A stretch of DNA of 64,000 nucleotides from CBDCXE01 sp965223725 [NCBI: Nitrospinota bacterium] (GTDB lineage: Bacteria > Nitrospinota_A > UBA7883): positions 186,001 through 250,000 of the forward strand of contig CBDCXE010000006.1 in NCBI GenBank assembly GCA_965223725.1, read 5' to 3'. Made by a program: the position numbers and the translations under genes. Position 1 is the stretch's first letter. Each line of letters starts with the position of its first letter. The notes beneath the pieces are model-generated. The model saw nothing but the letters and a program-made list of their open reading frames with translations, was not told where the DNA came from and did not search any database. Positions 1 through 8,667 of this stretch are shown piece after piece.

Positions 1-98
1 GCGACTATCTTCCGTTTGGCCGCCTCGTCCTGAATCTTGCCTATACTGGCAAACGCCTCGTCGTTTCCTTTATCTTTGGAGTCTATTTCATCGCTCAC
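1..98 (-). CDS. N-terminus of the next subunit gene of the Act/Qrc-like operon (partial)
   Basis: On the minus strand an open frame starts at a GTG at 98-96, five bases past the stop codon position of the upstream Fe-S subunit gene (TAG at 103-101), and runs off the window edge. It reads as a hydrophilic start (MSDEIDSKDKGNDEAF...). A purine-rich GGGTGG lies about 9 bases before the GTG. In Alternative Complex III and Qrc operons the gene after the Fe-S subunit is an NrfD-type quinol-binding membrane subunit (ActC/QrcD), so that is the expected identity. Only about 32 residues are visible and no membrane segment is seen, so the family is inferred from position only. Confidence 0.45.
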   Translation of the reverse strand, partial: MSDEIDSKDKGNDEAFASIGKIQDEAAKRKIV

Positions 99-100
99 TT

Positions 101-814
101 CTATATTCCACCCTTCAGATAGATAATAGCTGGATGCGTCCCATGCTCTTCCAACAGCTTATGGCGTCTTTTGCTTTCCGCCAATTCCGCCACTTTGCTA
201 TGTGGATCATTTACATTACCGAACATGATAGCGTTCGACGGACACGACTGGGCGCAAGCTGGCATAACGTCGCCATCCTTCACTTCCCTGCCTTCATCCT
301 TGGCATTGTCTTTTCCCCTGCGTATCCGCTGTATGCAAAAAGTGCATTTTTCCATTACACCCTTATCACGAACCGATACATCCGGGTTTAGCTGCTCTTG
401 CAGTGGCTCTTCCATTTCATATTCGAACCAGTTGAACTTACGCACACCATATGGACAGTTATTACCGCAAAACCGTGTCCCGATACAGCGGTTATAAATC
501 ATGGCGTTCAGGCCTTCCGGATTCTGATAAGTGGCGAACACAGGGCATACCGGCTCGCACGGGGCAGAGTCGCACTGCTGACACATCATCGGCAGAAACG
601 CGATACGCAGGTTCGGCCATTCACCATCGAAATATCGTTCTATCCTCAGCCAGGACATGGTCCGCTTCTGCAGGGCCAACTCTTCACCCACAACTGGAAG
701 ATTATTTTCGGCCTGGCACGCGATTACGCAAGCGCTACAGCCATTACAACGATCAAGATCTATGATCATTGTCCATTTATAGTCATTATGCTTTTTATAG
801 TTGAAAGACTTCAC
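101..814 (-). CDS. Four-cluster ferredoxin subunit of an Act/Qrc-like quinone oxidoreductase
   Basis: 237-aa DmsB/PsrB/ActB-type electron-transfer subunit. Cysteine motifs are at residues 23-33 (CNGCSACVIAC), 78-90, 110-120 and 157-191. The third motif, CIGTRFCGNNCPYG, has Thr where canonical four-Cys motifs have the second Cys, leaving three ligands; this fits the one [3Fe-4S] plus three [4Fe-4S] set known for the B2 domain of ActB. It would pass electrons between the quinone-reactive membrane subunit and the haem subunit. There is no signal peptide of its own, so it is probably exported together with the Tat-tagged partner encoded upstream. Its start overlaps the end of that gene by 20 bp, which indicates translational coupling. 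Confidence 0.85.
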   Translation of the reverse strand: MKSFNYKKHNDYKWTMIIDLDRCNGCSACVIACQAENNLPVVGEELALQKRTMSWLRIERYFDGEWPNLRIAFLPMMCQQCDSAPCEPVCPVFATYQNPEGLNAMIYNRCIGTRFCGNNCPYGVRKFNWFEYEMEEPLQEQLNPDVSVRDKGVMEKCTFCIQRIRRGKDNAKDEGREVKDGDVMPACAQSCPSNAIMFGNVNDPHSKVAELAESKRRHKLLEEHGTHPAIIYLKGGI

Positions 815-3047
815 CTTCGTATTCTCCTTTTGGATGTCCTTCGCGTACCATTTCCACTTTCTTGCCGGTCTTGGTTATTTTCACTTTTACGCCGCGCCAT
901 GCCAGCTCGCCCGTGGCGCCCACCGGCTGGTCGCCAATTAGATCCAACACGTTTGCCCCCCGTCCGTTTGACACTTTGCCAAATTCCTTATGACCATAAC
1001 CGAAAGGTATCGCCACAGTATCTGGCCCTATTCCAGGATAAATCGACGCGGGCGCCTCAATCGATCCAAATTTGGAAGTGATAGTTAATATATCGCCCTG
1101 TTTTATGCCAAACTCTTCCGCCTTGGCAGGGTTAACTTCGACCCAAAACCCCCAGCTCAGCGAGTTGATCGGCTCTACCATCTCCTGCAACCAGGAAAGA
1201 TTAGCCACACTGCCATCGCCAATGGTCACCGGCTCATAAGGTTGCAGATGAAACGGATAATCCGCTTCACCAGAAAATTCGGGCTCTTTTACTTCAAGAT
1301 GATCAGATATTTCCCAAAGCTGATCGGTGCTGGGCGGCTCGATAGGCTCGAAAGCTTTTAACCGTGACCACCAACCACCTGCAGGCAACAAAAACTCCCA
1401 GGTCTGTTCATCGCTCAGGTTCTGGGGAACTTCCGGCCATTCCGCGCGGAACTCTGTGATCATCTGCTCGATCATCTCTTCCTGGCTTTCCATGCCAATA
1501 TTAAGACCAGCCATTTTGGACGCCTTAAGGAGCGCCTCACCCACAGGCATTGTGTCATACATCGGCTGTATAACCGGCTGTTGCGTATTAAAAATCGGCG
1601 CGTCCTCCGGAAATGCGGGAACCTGGGCCGACCACGATTCCAGAAAATGATGATCAGGAAGTATCAGGTCTGCGTATTTCGTGGAATTATTAAGGAAATT
1701 GCCGAAATATACCAAATAGCCCACTTTATCCAGCGCAGCGCCCACATCAAGAAAAGATGGCGACGTATGGACCGGATCAACATTCATTATCATCCCCAGC
1801 GCCATTTTGCCTGCGGCCGCTTTCTCTGTCACCTGCCGCATTCTCTGGAACTCGCCCGAATTTTGTGGCACGCCCAGATGGCCCTTCATCCTATTGGCGA
1901 GATCGGTTTCGTCATACGGCAGATCCGGTATTTTCAGGCTCCCCTTTTCCCGGTTCAACTCCTGCACAATCATGTTCAGAAACTCTACAGCCGTCAACGA
2001 TTCCACACCATTACTATGGCATGATACATCATCACCCGGAATGGCCACACTTGGCTGATGGGTCATGAATTTATTCGCCAGCTCTTCTATATCCCTCTGC
2101 TCCACCCCGGTTATCTCTTCAGTCTCTTTCGGCGAATACTTTTCCAGCGCATGGAACCACCGCGCCATCGTGGGCCGCGGTATATCACGCAACATACGTT
2201 CTTTTTCCACCATTTTAAGCAACACATGGGCTATGCCCAGCGCAAGGATACCCAACGTTCCATGCTTTGCCGCGATAAACCGGTCTGCGGTGGCGGCTGT
2301 CATAGACAACCGGTGCCCCGCGTAAACCAGCACACCCCTTTTGGTGGGGTCGCCGCGCCTCATTTGACCAAATGCCCAACTGTAGTGGACCGGCGATATG
2401 GAGTTTTCGAAAATATCGCTGCCAAGAAGAAGGGCGAAAGAAGATTGAGCCATATCGTAATATGGCGTCGCCGGCTTGTTATGAAACCTGGAAGAAGCTT
2501 CCAGATAAGTTTTCAGGCTGTCATTATTAGGTGTTATAAAATCGTCCGATTTCAGCTTTCCCAACACCCTGGCCGAAATGGCGGCGGTAACATCGCTGGC
2601 GTCGGATGACATCACAAACGAGCCTTTGCCCTTGGCGCTTTTCATTTTGTCAGCAAGGATCTTAAGGGCGTCATCCCACGAAATTTCTTCGAACCGGGCA
2701 GCTCCATCGGCCCCTGCCTTTCTTACCATCGGCGCCCGGAGCCGTTCTGGATGATAGACCTGCTGGACCGCCGCCTGACCGCGGGCGCAGACTCCGCCAC
2801 GGTTTATCGGATGATCCGGGTTGCCTTCAACTTTTTTAGCGCGCCCTTCCACCGTGCGGACCGTGATACCGCAACCGGCGTTGCACAGCCTGCATGTCGT
2901 GGCGAAATACCAGCCGTCAACCGGGTTCACACCATCGTCTGGCGGGACCACATACGGGATAATCTTTTGCGCCGCCTGACCGCAGGCGCCGGTCATGCCG
3001 GATGCGGCTACGGCGCCGCCCAGCTTCAAAAAGTTTCGTCTATCCAT
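795..3047 (-). CDS. Molybdopterin-oxidoreductase-family subunit (ActB1/QrcB-like)
   Basis: 750-aa protein of the DMSO-reductase superfamily. A Tat motif (RRNFLK, residues 3-8) opens the protein, followed by a [4Fe-4S] motif C52-x2-C55-x3-C59-x27-C87 and, near the C-terminus, a molybdopterin-dinucleotide-binding-type domain (about 600-740). In ActB this domain is fused to the Fe-S domain; in Qrc the two are separate, as here. In characterised ActB the domain has lost the molybdenum cofactor, but the intact CxxCxxxC motif here leaves open a catalytic enzyme such as a polysulfide or thiosulfate reductase. Position between a pentahaem cytochrome and a ferredoxin subunit favours the Act/Qrc reading. 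Confidence 0.82.
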   Translation of the reverse strand: MDRRNFLKLGGAVAASGMTGACGQAAQKIIPYVVPPDDGVNPVDGWYFATTCRLCNAGCGITVRTVEGRAKKVEGNPDHPINRGGVCARGQAAVQQVYHPERLRAPMVRKAGADGAARFEEISWDDALKILADKMKSAKGKGSFVMSSDASDVTAAISARVLGKLKSDDFITPNNDSLKTYLEASSRFHNKPATPYYDMAQSSFALLLGSDIFENSISPVHYSWAFGQMRRGDPTKRGVLVYAGHRLSMTAATADRFIAAKHGTLGILALGIAHVLLKMVEKERMLRDIPRPTMARWFHALEKYSPKETEEITGVEQRDIEELANKFMTHQPSVAIPGDDVSCHSNGVESLTAVEFLNMIVQELNREKGSLKIPDLPYDETDLANRMKGHLGVPQNSGEFQRMRQVTEKAAAGKMALGMIMNVDPVHTSPSFLDVGAALDKVGYLVYFGNFLNNSTKYADLILPDHHFLESWSAQVPAFPEDAPIFNTQQPVIQPMYDTMPVGEALLKASKMAGLNIGMESQEEMIEQMITEFRAEWPEVPQNLSDEQTWEFLLPAGGWWSRLKAFEPIEPPSTDQLWEISDHLEVKEPEFSGEADYPFHLQPYEPVTIGDGSVANLSWLQEMVEPINSLSWGFWVEVNPAKAEEFGIKQGDILTITSKFGSIEAPASIYPGIGPDTVAIPFGYGHKEFGKVSNGRGANVLDLIGDQPVGATGELAWRGVKVKITKTGKKVEMVREGHPKGEYEGEVFQL

Positions 3048-3057
3048 TTCTATCCTT

Positions 3058-3618
3058 TTATATATGGCACGTCAAGCAGTCTGTGGGCGCTTCATTTTCC
3101 TGATGACAGTCCAGGCAAAATTTCATTTTATGCTGGACAAGTTTCGCATTCACCACCAAGGTCTCTATCGGGCCGTGGCATTTCTGGCAGGCGATATCTT
3201 TCGCGATATGCCTTTTGTGGCTGAACCATACATGGTCCGGCAGGTCATATATACGCACCCACTCTATAGGCTTGTCATCTTCATAGCTTTGGACCAGTTT
3301 GTCTATCTCCGCCGATTCCAGGGTCAGATTATCATGACAGTTCATACATTTCGACACCGCAGGCACACCAGCCATTTCGGAGCGACGGGCGTATGTATGA
3401 CAATATTGACATGGCACTTCCAGGTCGCCAGCGTGGAGTTTATGCGAGTAGGCGATCGGCTGCTCCGGGTCCCAAGTGAACGGAGAGTAGAAAGGCGCGT
3501 TATAAAAACCGATTGCAAAAAGTATTAAACCAACACCAAGGGCAGCGATAATCCGTAGAGCTGTTTTGGCAATATTCGACCTTGGCCTAAAAGATGTATG
3601 ACCACCGATTTTCTTCAT
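3058..3618 (-). CDS. Membrane-anchored pentahaem cytochrome c (ActA/QrcA-like)
   Basis: 186 aa with one membrane segment at about residues 19-38 and a periplasmic domain carrying five CXXCH haem sites, at residues 70, 91, 144, 168 and 181. Several extra His residues (SHKLHAG, SHKRHIA) are candidate sixth ligands, as in cytochrome c7/c3-type folds. Five haems and one anchor match ActA of Alternative Complex III; QrcA has six. It is the first gene of the minus-strand operon, 10 bp from the molybdopterin subunit, and needs the Ccm proteins, two of which are encoded at 6.0-8.6 kb. The subunit would exchange electrons with a soluble periplasmic cytochrome or an oxidase. Confidence 0.85.
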   Translation of the reverse strand: MKKIGGHTSFRPRSNIAKTALRIIAALGVGLILFAIGFYNAPFYSPFTWDPEQPIAYSHKLHAGDLEVPCQYCHTYARRSEMAGVPAVSKCMNCHDNLTLESAEIDKLVQSYEDDKPIEWVRIYDLPDHVWFSHKRHIAKDIACQKCHGPIETLVVNAKLVQHKMKFCLDCHQENEAPTDCLTCHI

Positions 3619-3703
3619 TTAACCTTATCTACGCCTAACTGTGATCAGGCGCATATCCCTTTTTTTATCTTAATTCCCACAATTTTTGATACATGTTTTG
3701 GTA

Positions 3704-3733
3704 ATCATACAGGCAACGGAAACTTGTAATCAA
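3704..3733 (-). promoter_or_regulatory. Putative sigma70 promoter of the Act/Qrc-like operon
   Basis: On the minus strand TTGATT (3733-3728) and TATGAT (3709-3704) are separated by 18 bp, about 90 bp upstream of the cytochrome start. The rest of 3619-3899 is AT-rich, with no other feature that I can support apart from a short CGCCT/AGGCG inverted repeat at about 3633-3654 close to the start codon. Confidence 0.35.
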
Positions 3734-3899
3734 CAAAAATTTTCTTTTTTTTTACATAACCTTTTTTTAGAACCAGGTACCTGAGATTAAACAGCAGGAG
3801 AATCGGGGCGGATAATTCCGCGCCACTATAATGCCAGTCTAAATATATCGCGCGCTTATATATATATTATAATAATATTACTTACCCGCTCCGCCCGAC

Positions 3900-5138
3900 C
3901 TAACCTTTTGCGAACAAACATTTTAAATAGGCGCCTTCCGGAAAGGTGGTCGGGTGGTCGGGCGCATGTTGCGTACGGTCGAGTTCCTCCAGTCTACGTT
4001 CGGCGTTTTCGGCGGAGGCAAATATTGTTTTAAAAAAATCTTCCGCCACAATATGCGCGGAGCATGATGAAAACACCAGTATGCCGCCAGCGCGTAAGAC
4101 ACCAAGCCCCAGTGTGACAAGCTTTGCGTACGATTGCATGGCCGATTGCGCCTCCTTCTGGTTTTTTGCGAAGCTGGGAGGGTCGATGATGACCATATCA
4201 TAGCTTTTATTTTCCACAGCAAGCTGGCCCAGGGCTTTAAACGCATCGCTAATGATATACTTCTGGGCGCAGGCGGCAATGCGTGGGTTATCAAAGTTCA
4301 GGCTGAAATTTCTTTTCGCCCCCGCAATGGCCTGCCTGGAAATATCAACGCTGGTCACCGATCTGGCGCCACCCCGGGCGGCGTACAACGAAAAACCGCC
4401 GCTGTATGAAAAAACGTTCAATACATTTTTTCTGAAAGAAAGTTTTTCGACTCTGGCCCGGTTATCGCGCTGGTCCAGAAAGAACCCGGTCTTCTGTCCG
4501 TTGACCGGGTCCACTTCGAAAGAGAGGCCGTTCTCTTTAAAAATTATTTCGCCGTCTATAGGCTGCCCCATTATCTGTTGTCCGTTTTCGAGGCCATATA
4601 AAAACTCCGGCCTTTCACCACAGTGACGGCTCATGCGAACGATTACATTTTCCACATCCACAGTTTCAGCCAGCGCGAACAGCACATCCTCCAAATGCGG
4701 AACCCAGGCGGCTGTATACAGTTTCAGCGTCAGCGTATCCGCATACAAGTCCGCCACCAACCCAGGCAGGCCATCATTCTCGCCATGGATTAGTCTGTAT
4801 CCATTCGTTTTTGTTTTATCGATGGATTTGCGGACGTTTTTGGCGGTGTGAACTTTTTCGATAAACCATTCCCTGTTAATCTCTGCCGGTTTTCTGTGTT
4901 GCAACAGGCGAACCCGGATCGGCGAGAACGGATCGTACAAACCCACCGCCAGAAACTTTTTCTTCTGATCATAGAGGACAGCCAGATCACCCGGGGCGCC
5001 CTCCTGGCTCTGTTTTGTTATCGATCTGTCGTACAACCATGGGTGTCCACCGCGAACATGCCGCTGCGCCGAAGCCGTTATATGGATCGATATGCGCTTA
5101 ACCGCTGGCGGCTTCTCAAAATAAATAGAATCGATCAC
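3900..5138 (-). CDS. rlmI: 23S rRNA m5C methyltransferase, RlmI type
   Basis: 412-aa class I SAM-dependent methyltransferase of the RlmI/YccW family, which methylates a cytosine of 23S rRNA (C1962 in E. coli). An N-terminal PUA domain (about residues 15-90, HPWLYDRSI) is followed by a RlmI-like linker and a Rossmann MTase domain with QKTGFFLDQRDNR, the SAM loop NVFSYSGGFSLYAARGG and the catalytic-loop motif DPPSFAK. Near the C-terminus SSCSAH holds a conserved Cys. Length is normal for the family. It is a single gene, running into the AT-rich spacer before the Act/Qrc-like operon; no strong terminator is seen. Confidence 0.88.
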   Translation of the reverse strand: MIDSIYFEKPPAVKRISIHITASAQRHVRGGHPWLYDRSITKQSQEGAPGDLAVLYDQKKKFLAVGLYDPFSPIRVRLLQHRKPAEINREWFIEKVHTAKNVRKSIDKTKTNGYRLIHGENDGLPGLVADLYADTLTLKLYTAAWVPHLEDVLFALAETVDVENVIVRMSRHCGERPEFLYGLENGQQIMGQPIDGEIIFKENGLSFEVDPVNGQKTGFFLDQRDNRARVEKLSFRKNVLNVFSYSGGFSLYAARGGARSVTSVDISRQAIAGAKRNFSLNFDNPRIAACAQKYIISDAFKALGQLAVENKSYDMVIIDPPSFAKNQKEAQSAMQSYAKLVTLGLGVLRAGGILVFSSCSAHIVAEDFFKTIFASAENAERRLEELDRTQHAPDHPTTFPEGAYLKCLFAKG

Positions 5139-5184
5139 TTAAAAATTCGAAATTAGTGTTGATCTTGTTACGTCTCTCTTTTAT

Positions 5185-5284
5185 CGCAGGCAGGCGTGAA
5201 ACGCCGCTCCCTGCGCAACCTGAATGGAACATTGCTTATGCGCCAGCGTCACTTGCTGTGGCCACGCCACTACCCACGGCAGTG
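5185..5284. repeat. Dispersed intergenic palindromic repeat, copy 1
   Basis: Begins CGCAGGCAGGCG and continues through CCTGCGCAA, TGAATGGAAC and GCGCCAGCGTCACTTG to a hairpin with a CCACTACC/GGCAGTGG stem (one mismatch) at about 5266-5284, which abuts the CCA end of the minus-strand tRNA-Arg. The same ordered blocks recur at 12552-12703 and 24539-24724. The hairpin next to the tRNA could also act as its transcription terminator. Boundaries are approximate and aligned by eye. Confidence 0.6.
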
Positions 5285-5359
5285 GCACGCCCGGCAGGAT
5301 TCGAACCTGCGACCTCCGGATTAGAAGTCCGATGCTCTATCCAGCTGAGCTACGGGCGC
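5283..5359 (-). tRNA. tRNA-Arg (anticodon UCU)
   Basis: On the minus strand the 77-nt sequence starts GCGCCCGTAGCTCAGCTGG and folds as a full cloverleaf: a 7-bp acceptor stem with one G-U at its end, D arm, anticodon loop CTTCTAA with anticodon TCT, T arm GGTTCGAATCC, discriminator G and an encoded CCA (TGG on the plus strand at 5283-5285). It reads AGA codons. A TATAAT -10 box lies upstream on the same strand at 5382-5377. Confidence 0.95.
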
Positions 5360-5376
5360 GACGGATTGAAATGACG

Positions 5377-5382
5377 ATTATA
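5377..5382 (-). promoter_or_regulatory. -10 box of the tRNA-Arg(UCU) promoter
   Basis: A perfect TATAAT on the minus strand, 17 bases before the tRNA 5' end. No clear -35 hexamer is visible at the expected distance. Confidence 0.4.
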
Positions 5383-5465
5383 GATATAAAACCATAGCCA
5401 AGCTATACTTATTATTCATCAATAGTTCTATTATTTACATCATCTGGATATTAAGGAGTGGAATT

Positions 5466-5990
5466 ATGTCAAATCAAAAGTTAGCGGGCACATTGGGAGC
5501 AACCATCGAAGCGATAAAAAAGAAACCGGAAATGGCCAAATCTGTGTTCCGGTCGGAGACCGAGCTGGTGGAGGATGTGCGATGCACTGCCAAAATCAGG
5601 GATTTCGACACGATGATCATCGATGAGCCGCCAGAGCTGGGCGGAGCGGACGCAGGGCCGAACCCGGTGGAGCTGTTGCTGGCCGCGCTGGGCACATGTC
5701 AGGAGATTATTTATTCTGCCTACGCTTCCGTCATGGGGATCCAGCTCGACTCGGTGAAGGTCGATGTGAAAGGGTACCTGAACCTGCAGGGCCTGTTCGG
5801 GATGGACGAAAACATACCGTCCGGATATGAAAAGATCATGTTCGAGACGAAAATCGAAAGCCCGGCGGATGATGAACAATTGAAACAGTTAATAGCCACC
5901 GTGGAATCGCACTGCCCGGTGCTCGATTCGCTGGTCCGTTCCGTCGAAGTGAAAGGCGCCGTCACCGCCAACGGCAATAAACTGACCTGA
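5466..5990 (+). CDS. OsmC/Ohr-family protein
   Basis: 174-aa OsmC-fold protein. The two redox Cys positions of the family are present in GTCQE (central helix) and SHCPVLD (C-terminal part), preceded by the GPNPVELLLAALGTC signature. OsmC/Ohr proteins reduce organic hydroperoxides with thiols; this YhfA-like branch is less well characterised, so the substrate is unknown. The start ATG has AAGGAG about 7 bases upstream (TTAAGGAGTGGAATT). It is monocistronic: a tRNA lies divergently on one side and the convergent ccmF on the other. Cytoplasmic, no signal peptide. Confidence 0.85.
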   Translation: MSNQKLAGTLGATIEAIKKKPEMAKSVFRSETELVEDVRCTAKIRDFDTMIIDEPPELGGADAGPNPVELLLAALGTCQEIIYSAYASVMGIQLDSVKVDVKGYLNLQGLFGMDENIPSGYEKIMFETKIESPADDEQLKQLIATVESHCPVLDSLVRSVEVKGAVTANGNKLT

Positions 5991-6002
5991 CGTAAAATAA
6001 AA

Positions 6003-6037
6003 AAGCCTGGAGATTTTTAACGTAAACCTCCAGGCTT
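6003..6037 (-). terminator. Intrinsic terminator of ccmEF
   Basis: Inverted repeat AAGCCTGGAG / CTCCAGGCTT (6003-6012 and 6028-6037). Read on the minus strand the stem is followed by a T-rich tract (TTTTATTTTA), directly after the ccmF stop, which makes a good rho-independent terminator in that direction. In the plus direction no T tract follows, so any effect on the convergent osmC gene would be weaker. Confidence 0.75.
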
Positions 6038-6051
6038 CGATCAGCCGTTTA

Positions 6052-8058
6052 TCAAGCTTTCGCCGCCAGCTGGGCGCTGTGGCGCGCTTCGAACCGTTTC
6101 CGTTCCCGTTTATCCGGCCACATCGCCAGCAGCCCGCCGATGCCTACCAGCACTCCGCCCAGCCATAGCCACTTAACAAGCGGGTTGACATGCACCTTGA
6201 ACGTGGCGGAGCCGTCCTCGTTCAGCGCGGCGAAGATGACGTACAGGTCCTCCATATAGGTGGTGTGGATCGCCACTTCCGATGTCGGCTGCGGCTGCAT
6301 GTCGCCCTGGACGCCTTGCATGAAATGAACGTTCCGCTCCGGGAAGACATAGCCGATCTTCTCGCCCCCTTTTTCCACCAGCAGTGTGGCGACGATCTCT
6401 TCCAGCGTCTTCTTCGGCCGGGTATGGTCATACTTGTAATAGGTGAGGGTATAGTCCTTGATGGTCAGCGTCTCGCCCGGATAGATATTGGCCTCCTCCT
6501 CCTGGTTGTACCAGGCGCCGGTGAACCCGACGAACATCAGGATAACGCCGATATGTATGATATACCCGCCATACCGCCGCTTGTTTTTCCAGAACAGGTT
6601 GACCAGGGCCATCAGATAGTTCTCCTTGCCACCCGCCGCCCGGGCTATTACTCCCCGGATGATATCCATCACAATCGTCGCCATAACGAAAATACAGATA
6701 ACGAGACTTAGCGCCGGCAGAAAATCGCGCACACCCGCCCAGATTACAGCGAAGGCGCCCAGCACTGTAATTATAAACGGTGTAATAAAATTCTTTTGCG
6801 TGTTCAGCCAGCTGGCCTTGCGCCAGGCGATCAGCGGACAGATGCCGGTCAGCAGCAGCAGCAGCAGGCCGATCGGGATCATCACCTGGTTGAAAAACGG
6901 AACGCCCACCGTGATCTTCTGGCCACGGATCAGCTCCGAAATCATCGGGAACATGGTGCCCCAGAACACGGCGAACGCCGCCCCCACCAGCACCAGGTTG
7001 TTAAACAGAAACGACGCCTCGCGGGATAGCAGCGAATCGAGCACGTTCTTGCTTTTCAGCAGCGGCGCCCGGGTGACGATCAGGTATGTGGAAAACGCGA
7101 TGATCGCGACAAGGAATATTGCAAAATAGACCCCGACGGTCGATTCGCCAAAGGAATGGACGGACGAGATCAGCCCGGAGCGGGTGATGAACGTGCCGAA
7201 TATGGTCAGCGCAAACGTAAGGGCGATCAGCGACACGTTCCAGATTTTCAGCATATCCTTCTTCTCCTGGATCATCACCGAATGGAGGAACGCCGTGCCG
7301 GTGAGCCACGGCATGAACGACGCGTTCTCCACCGGGTCCCACGCCCAATAGCCGCCCCAGCCCAGCTCCACATAGGCCCAGTTGGCGCCCAGCAGGTTGC
7401 CCAACCCCAAGAATAGCCAGGCGAATATCACCCATCGGCGTGAGGTGCGGATCCATATATCGCCCAGGTTCTTCGATATCAGCGCGGCCATGGCGAACGC
7501 GTATGGGATGGCGAACGCCACGAACCCTATGTAGAGGGTGGGCGGATGGATCACCATCCCCGGGTTTTGCAGCATCGGGTTGAGCCCATAGCCATCCTCC
7601 GGCACGAACGGCATCCGCTCGAACACCGGCGCGGCGAAGACCATCAGCAGGCCGAACAGGATCAATGTCACCGACAGCATGGAGACCACGTACGGCATCA
7701 GCTTCCGGTTGACGTTCCGGTTCTGCAGAACAACTATCGATGAAAACAGACCCAGCATCCACGCCCATAACAGCAGCGACCCCTTCTGGCCCGCCCAGAA
7801 GGCGGAGAGTGTGTAGAAGGCGTTCAGCTCTTTGTTGGTATAGCTGTATACATAATCGAGGCTGAAATCGTTGGTGTATAGCGCATAAAGCAGCGCGTAG
7901 GATGCGATGGAATGGAGCGTGAAAACGCCCAGCAGGGCGTACTCGGAGCTTTTGACCATCTGCTTGTTATCGGTCTTGCCGCCCACGGCCGAGACAATGG
8001 CGGCGTAGATGGAGACGATAAGCGCGAGAATCAGTGAATATTCACCTATTTCATTCAT
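6052..8058 (-). CDS. ccmF: Cytochrome c haem lyase subunit CcmF
   Basis: 668-aa polytopic membrane protein of System I cytochrome c maturation, the component that attaches haem from CcmE to apocytochrome CXXCH sites. It shows the tryptophan-rich WWD motif in GWGGYWAWDPVENASFMPW (about residues 233-251), HPP at 171-173 for a haem-ligand loop, many membrane segments and the CcmF C-terminal region ending in a basic tail. Length is typical. It lies 79 bp downstream of ccmE on the same strand and is followed by a terminator. It serves the many c-type cytochromes encoded here (pentahaem ActA-like, cytochrome-porin, Tll0287-like). Confidence 0.95.
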   Translation of the reverse strand: MNEIGEYSLILALIVSIYAAIVSAVGGKTDNKQMVKSSEYALLGVFTLHSIASYALLYALYTNDFSLDYVYSYTNKELNAFYTLSAFWAGQKGSLLLWAWMLGLFSSIVVLQNRNVNRKLMPYVVSMLSVTLILFGLLMVFAAPVFERMPFVPEDGYGLNPMLQNPGMVIHPPTLYIGFVAFAIPYAFAMAALISKNLGDIWIRTSRRWVIFAWLFLGLGNLLGANWAYVELGWGGYWAWDPVENASFMPWLTGTAFLHSVMIQEKKDMLKIWNVSLIALTFALTIFGTFITRSGLISSVHSFGESTVGVYFAIFLVAIIAFSTYLIVTRAPLLKSKNVLDSLLSREASFLFNNLVLVGAAFAVFWGTMFPMISELIRGQKITVGVPFFNQVMIPIGLLLLLLTGICPLIAWRKASWLNTQKNFITPFIITVLGAFAVIWAGVRDFLPALSLVICIFVMATIVMDIIRGVIARAAGGKENYLMALVNLFWKNKRRYGGYIIHIGVILMFVGFTGAWYNQEEEANIYPGETLTIKDYTLTYYKYDHTRPKKTLEEIVATLLVEKGGEKIGYVFPERNVHFMQGVQGDMQPQPTSEVAIHTTYMEDLYVIFAALNEDGSATFKVHVNPLVKWLWLGGVLVGIGGLLAMWPDKRERKRFEARHSAQLAAKA

Positions 8059-8137
8059 GACAGAACCTCATGTATATATCAAAATTAATTATGGCCCGGG
8101 GAAAACCACGGAATGATCAGGGGCGCAAACTGTCGCC

Positions 8138-8551
8138 CTAGATAGACTCCTTGACCTGTTCGGCGGCTTCATATTTTGACGGGCAGCTGGTCAACAGCCG
8201 GTCGGCGATGAAACGGCCATCCTTGTTGACAGAACCCTCCACCACCACATCGATGTTCTCCTGAAACATGTCGGGGGTGACCCCTTTGTATTGCACAGGC
8301 ATCGATTTTTCCGATTCGTCTATTATATGGAAGTTGAGCAGCAGGTTGGCCTCATCCTTCGCAATGGTGCCGGGCGAGACCTTGCCCTCCAGCCGCAGGC
8401 CGGACTTGTCCGCGTTCGGGCTCATCGACAGCACTTCGGAGACCGTATAGTAATAGGTGCCGCTGGCTTTCACGCCGGAAAATATCAGGTAGCCGATGGC
8501 AAGCACAAGTATGGAAGCGCCGACCATGAACTTCTTTTGAGCTTTATTCAT
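8138..8551 (-). CDS. ccmE: Haem chaperone CcmE, CXXXY type
   Basis: 137 aa with one N-terminal membrane anchor (about residues 8-26) and an OB-fold periplasmic domain (GLRLEGKVSPGT..., VQYKGVTPDMF, VVVEGSV). The haem-binding site of classical CcmE is HxxxY; here it is C123-P-S-K-Y127, the CXXXY variant known from Desulfovibrio and archaeal CcmE (System I*). It would hold haem covalently through Cys and hand it to CcmF, encoded next on the same strand. Other ccm genes (ccmA-D, ccmG, ccmH) are not in the window. Confidence 0.92.
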   Translation of the reverse strand: MNKAQKKFMVGASILVLAIGYLIFSGVKASGTYYYTVSEVLSMSPNADKSGLRLEGKVSPGTIAKDEANLLLNFHIIDESEKSMPVQYKGVTPDMFQENIDVVVEGSVNKDGRFIADRLLTSCPSKYEAAEQVKESI

Positions 8552-8667
8552 TCTTTCAGGTATTCTACCTTTTAGGTGCTCCAGGTTAATCTTTCCAGAA
8601 CCACAATAAATATCAATTTTAACTTTTTGCGCTCCGGTTATTCAAGATTAATCGTGTAACAAGGAAT

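Noticed and set aside
398-1081. Plus-strand frame of 227 codons at the window start
   Set aside because: Antisense to the Fe-S and molybdopterin-type subunit genes, no recognisable domain.
7001-7768. Second minus-strand frame of 255 codons inside ccmF
   Set aside because: Overlaps conserved ccmF coding sequence, no start signal or family.
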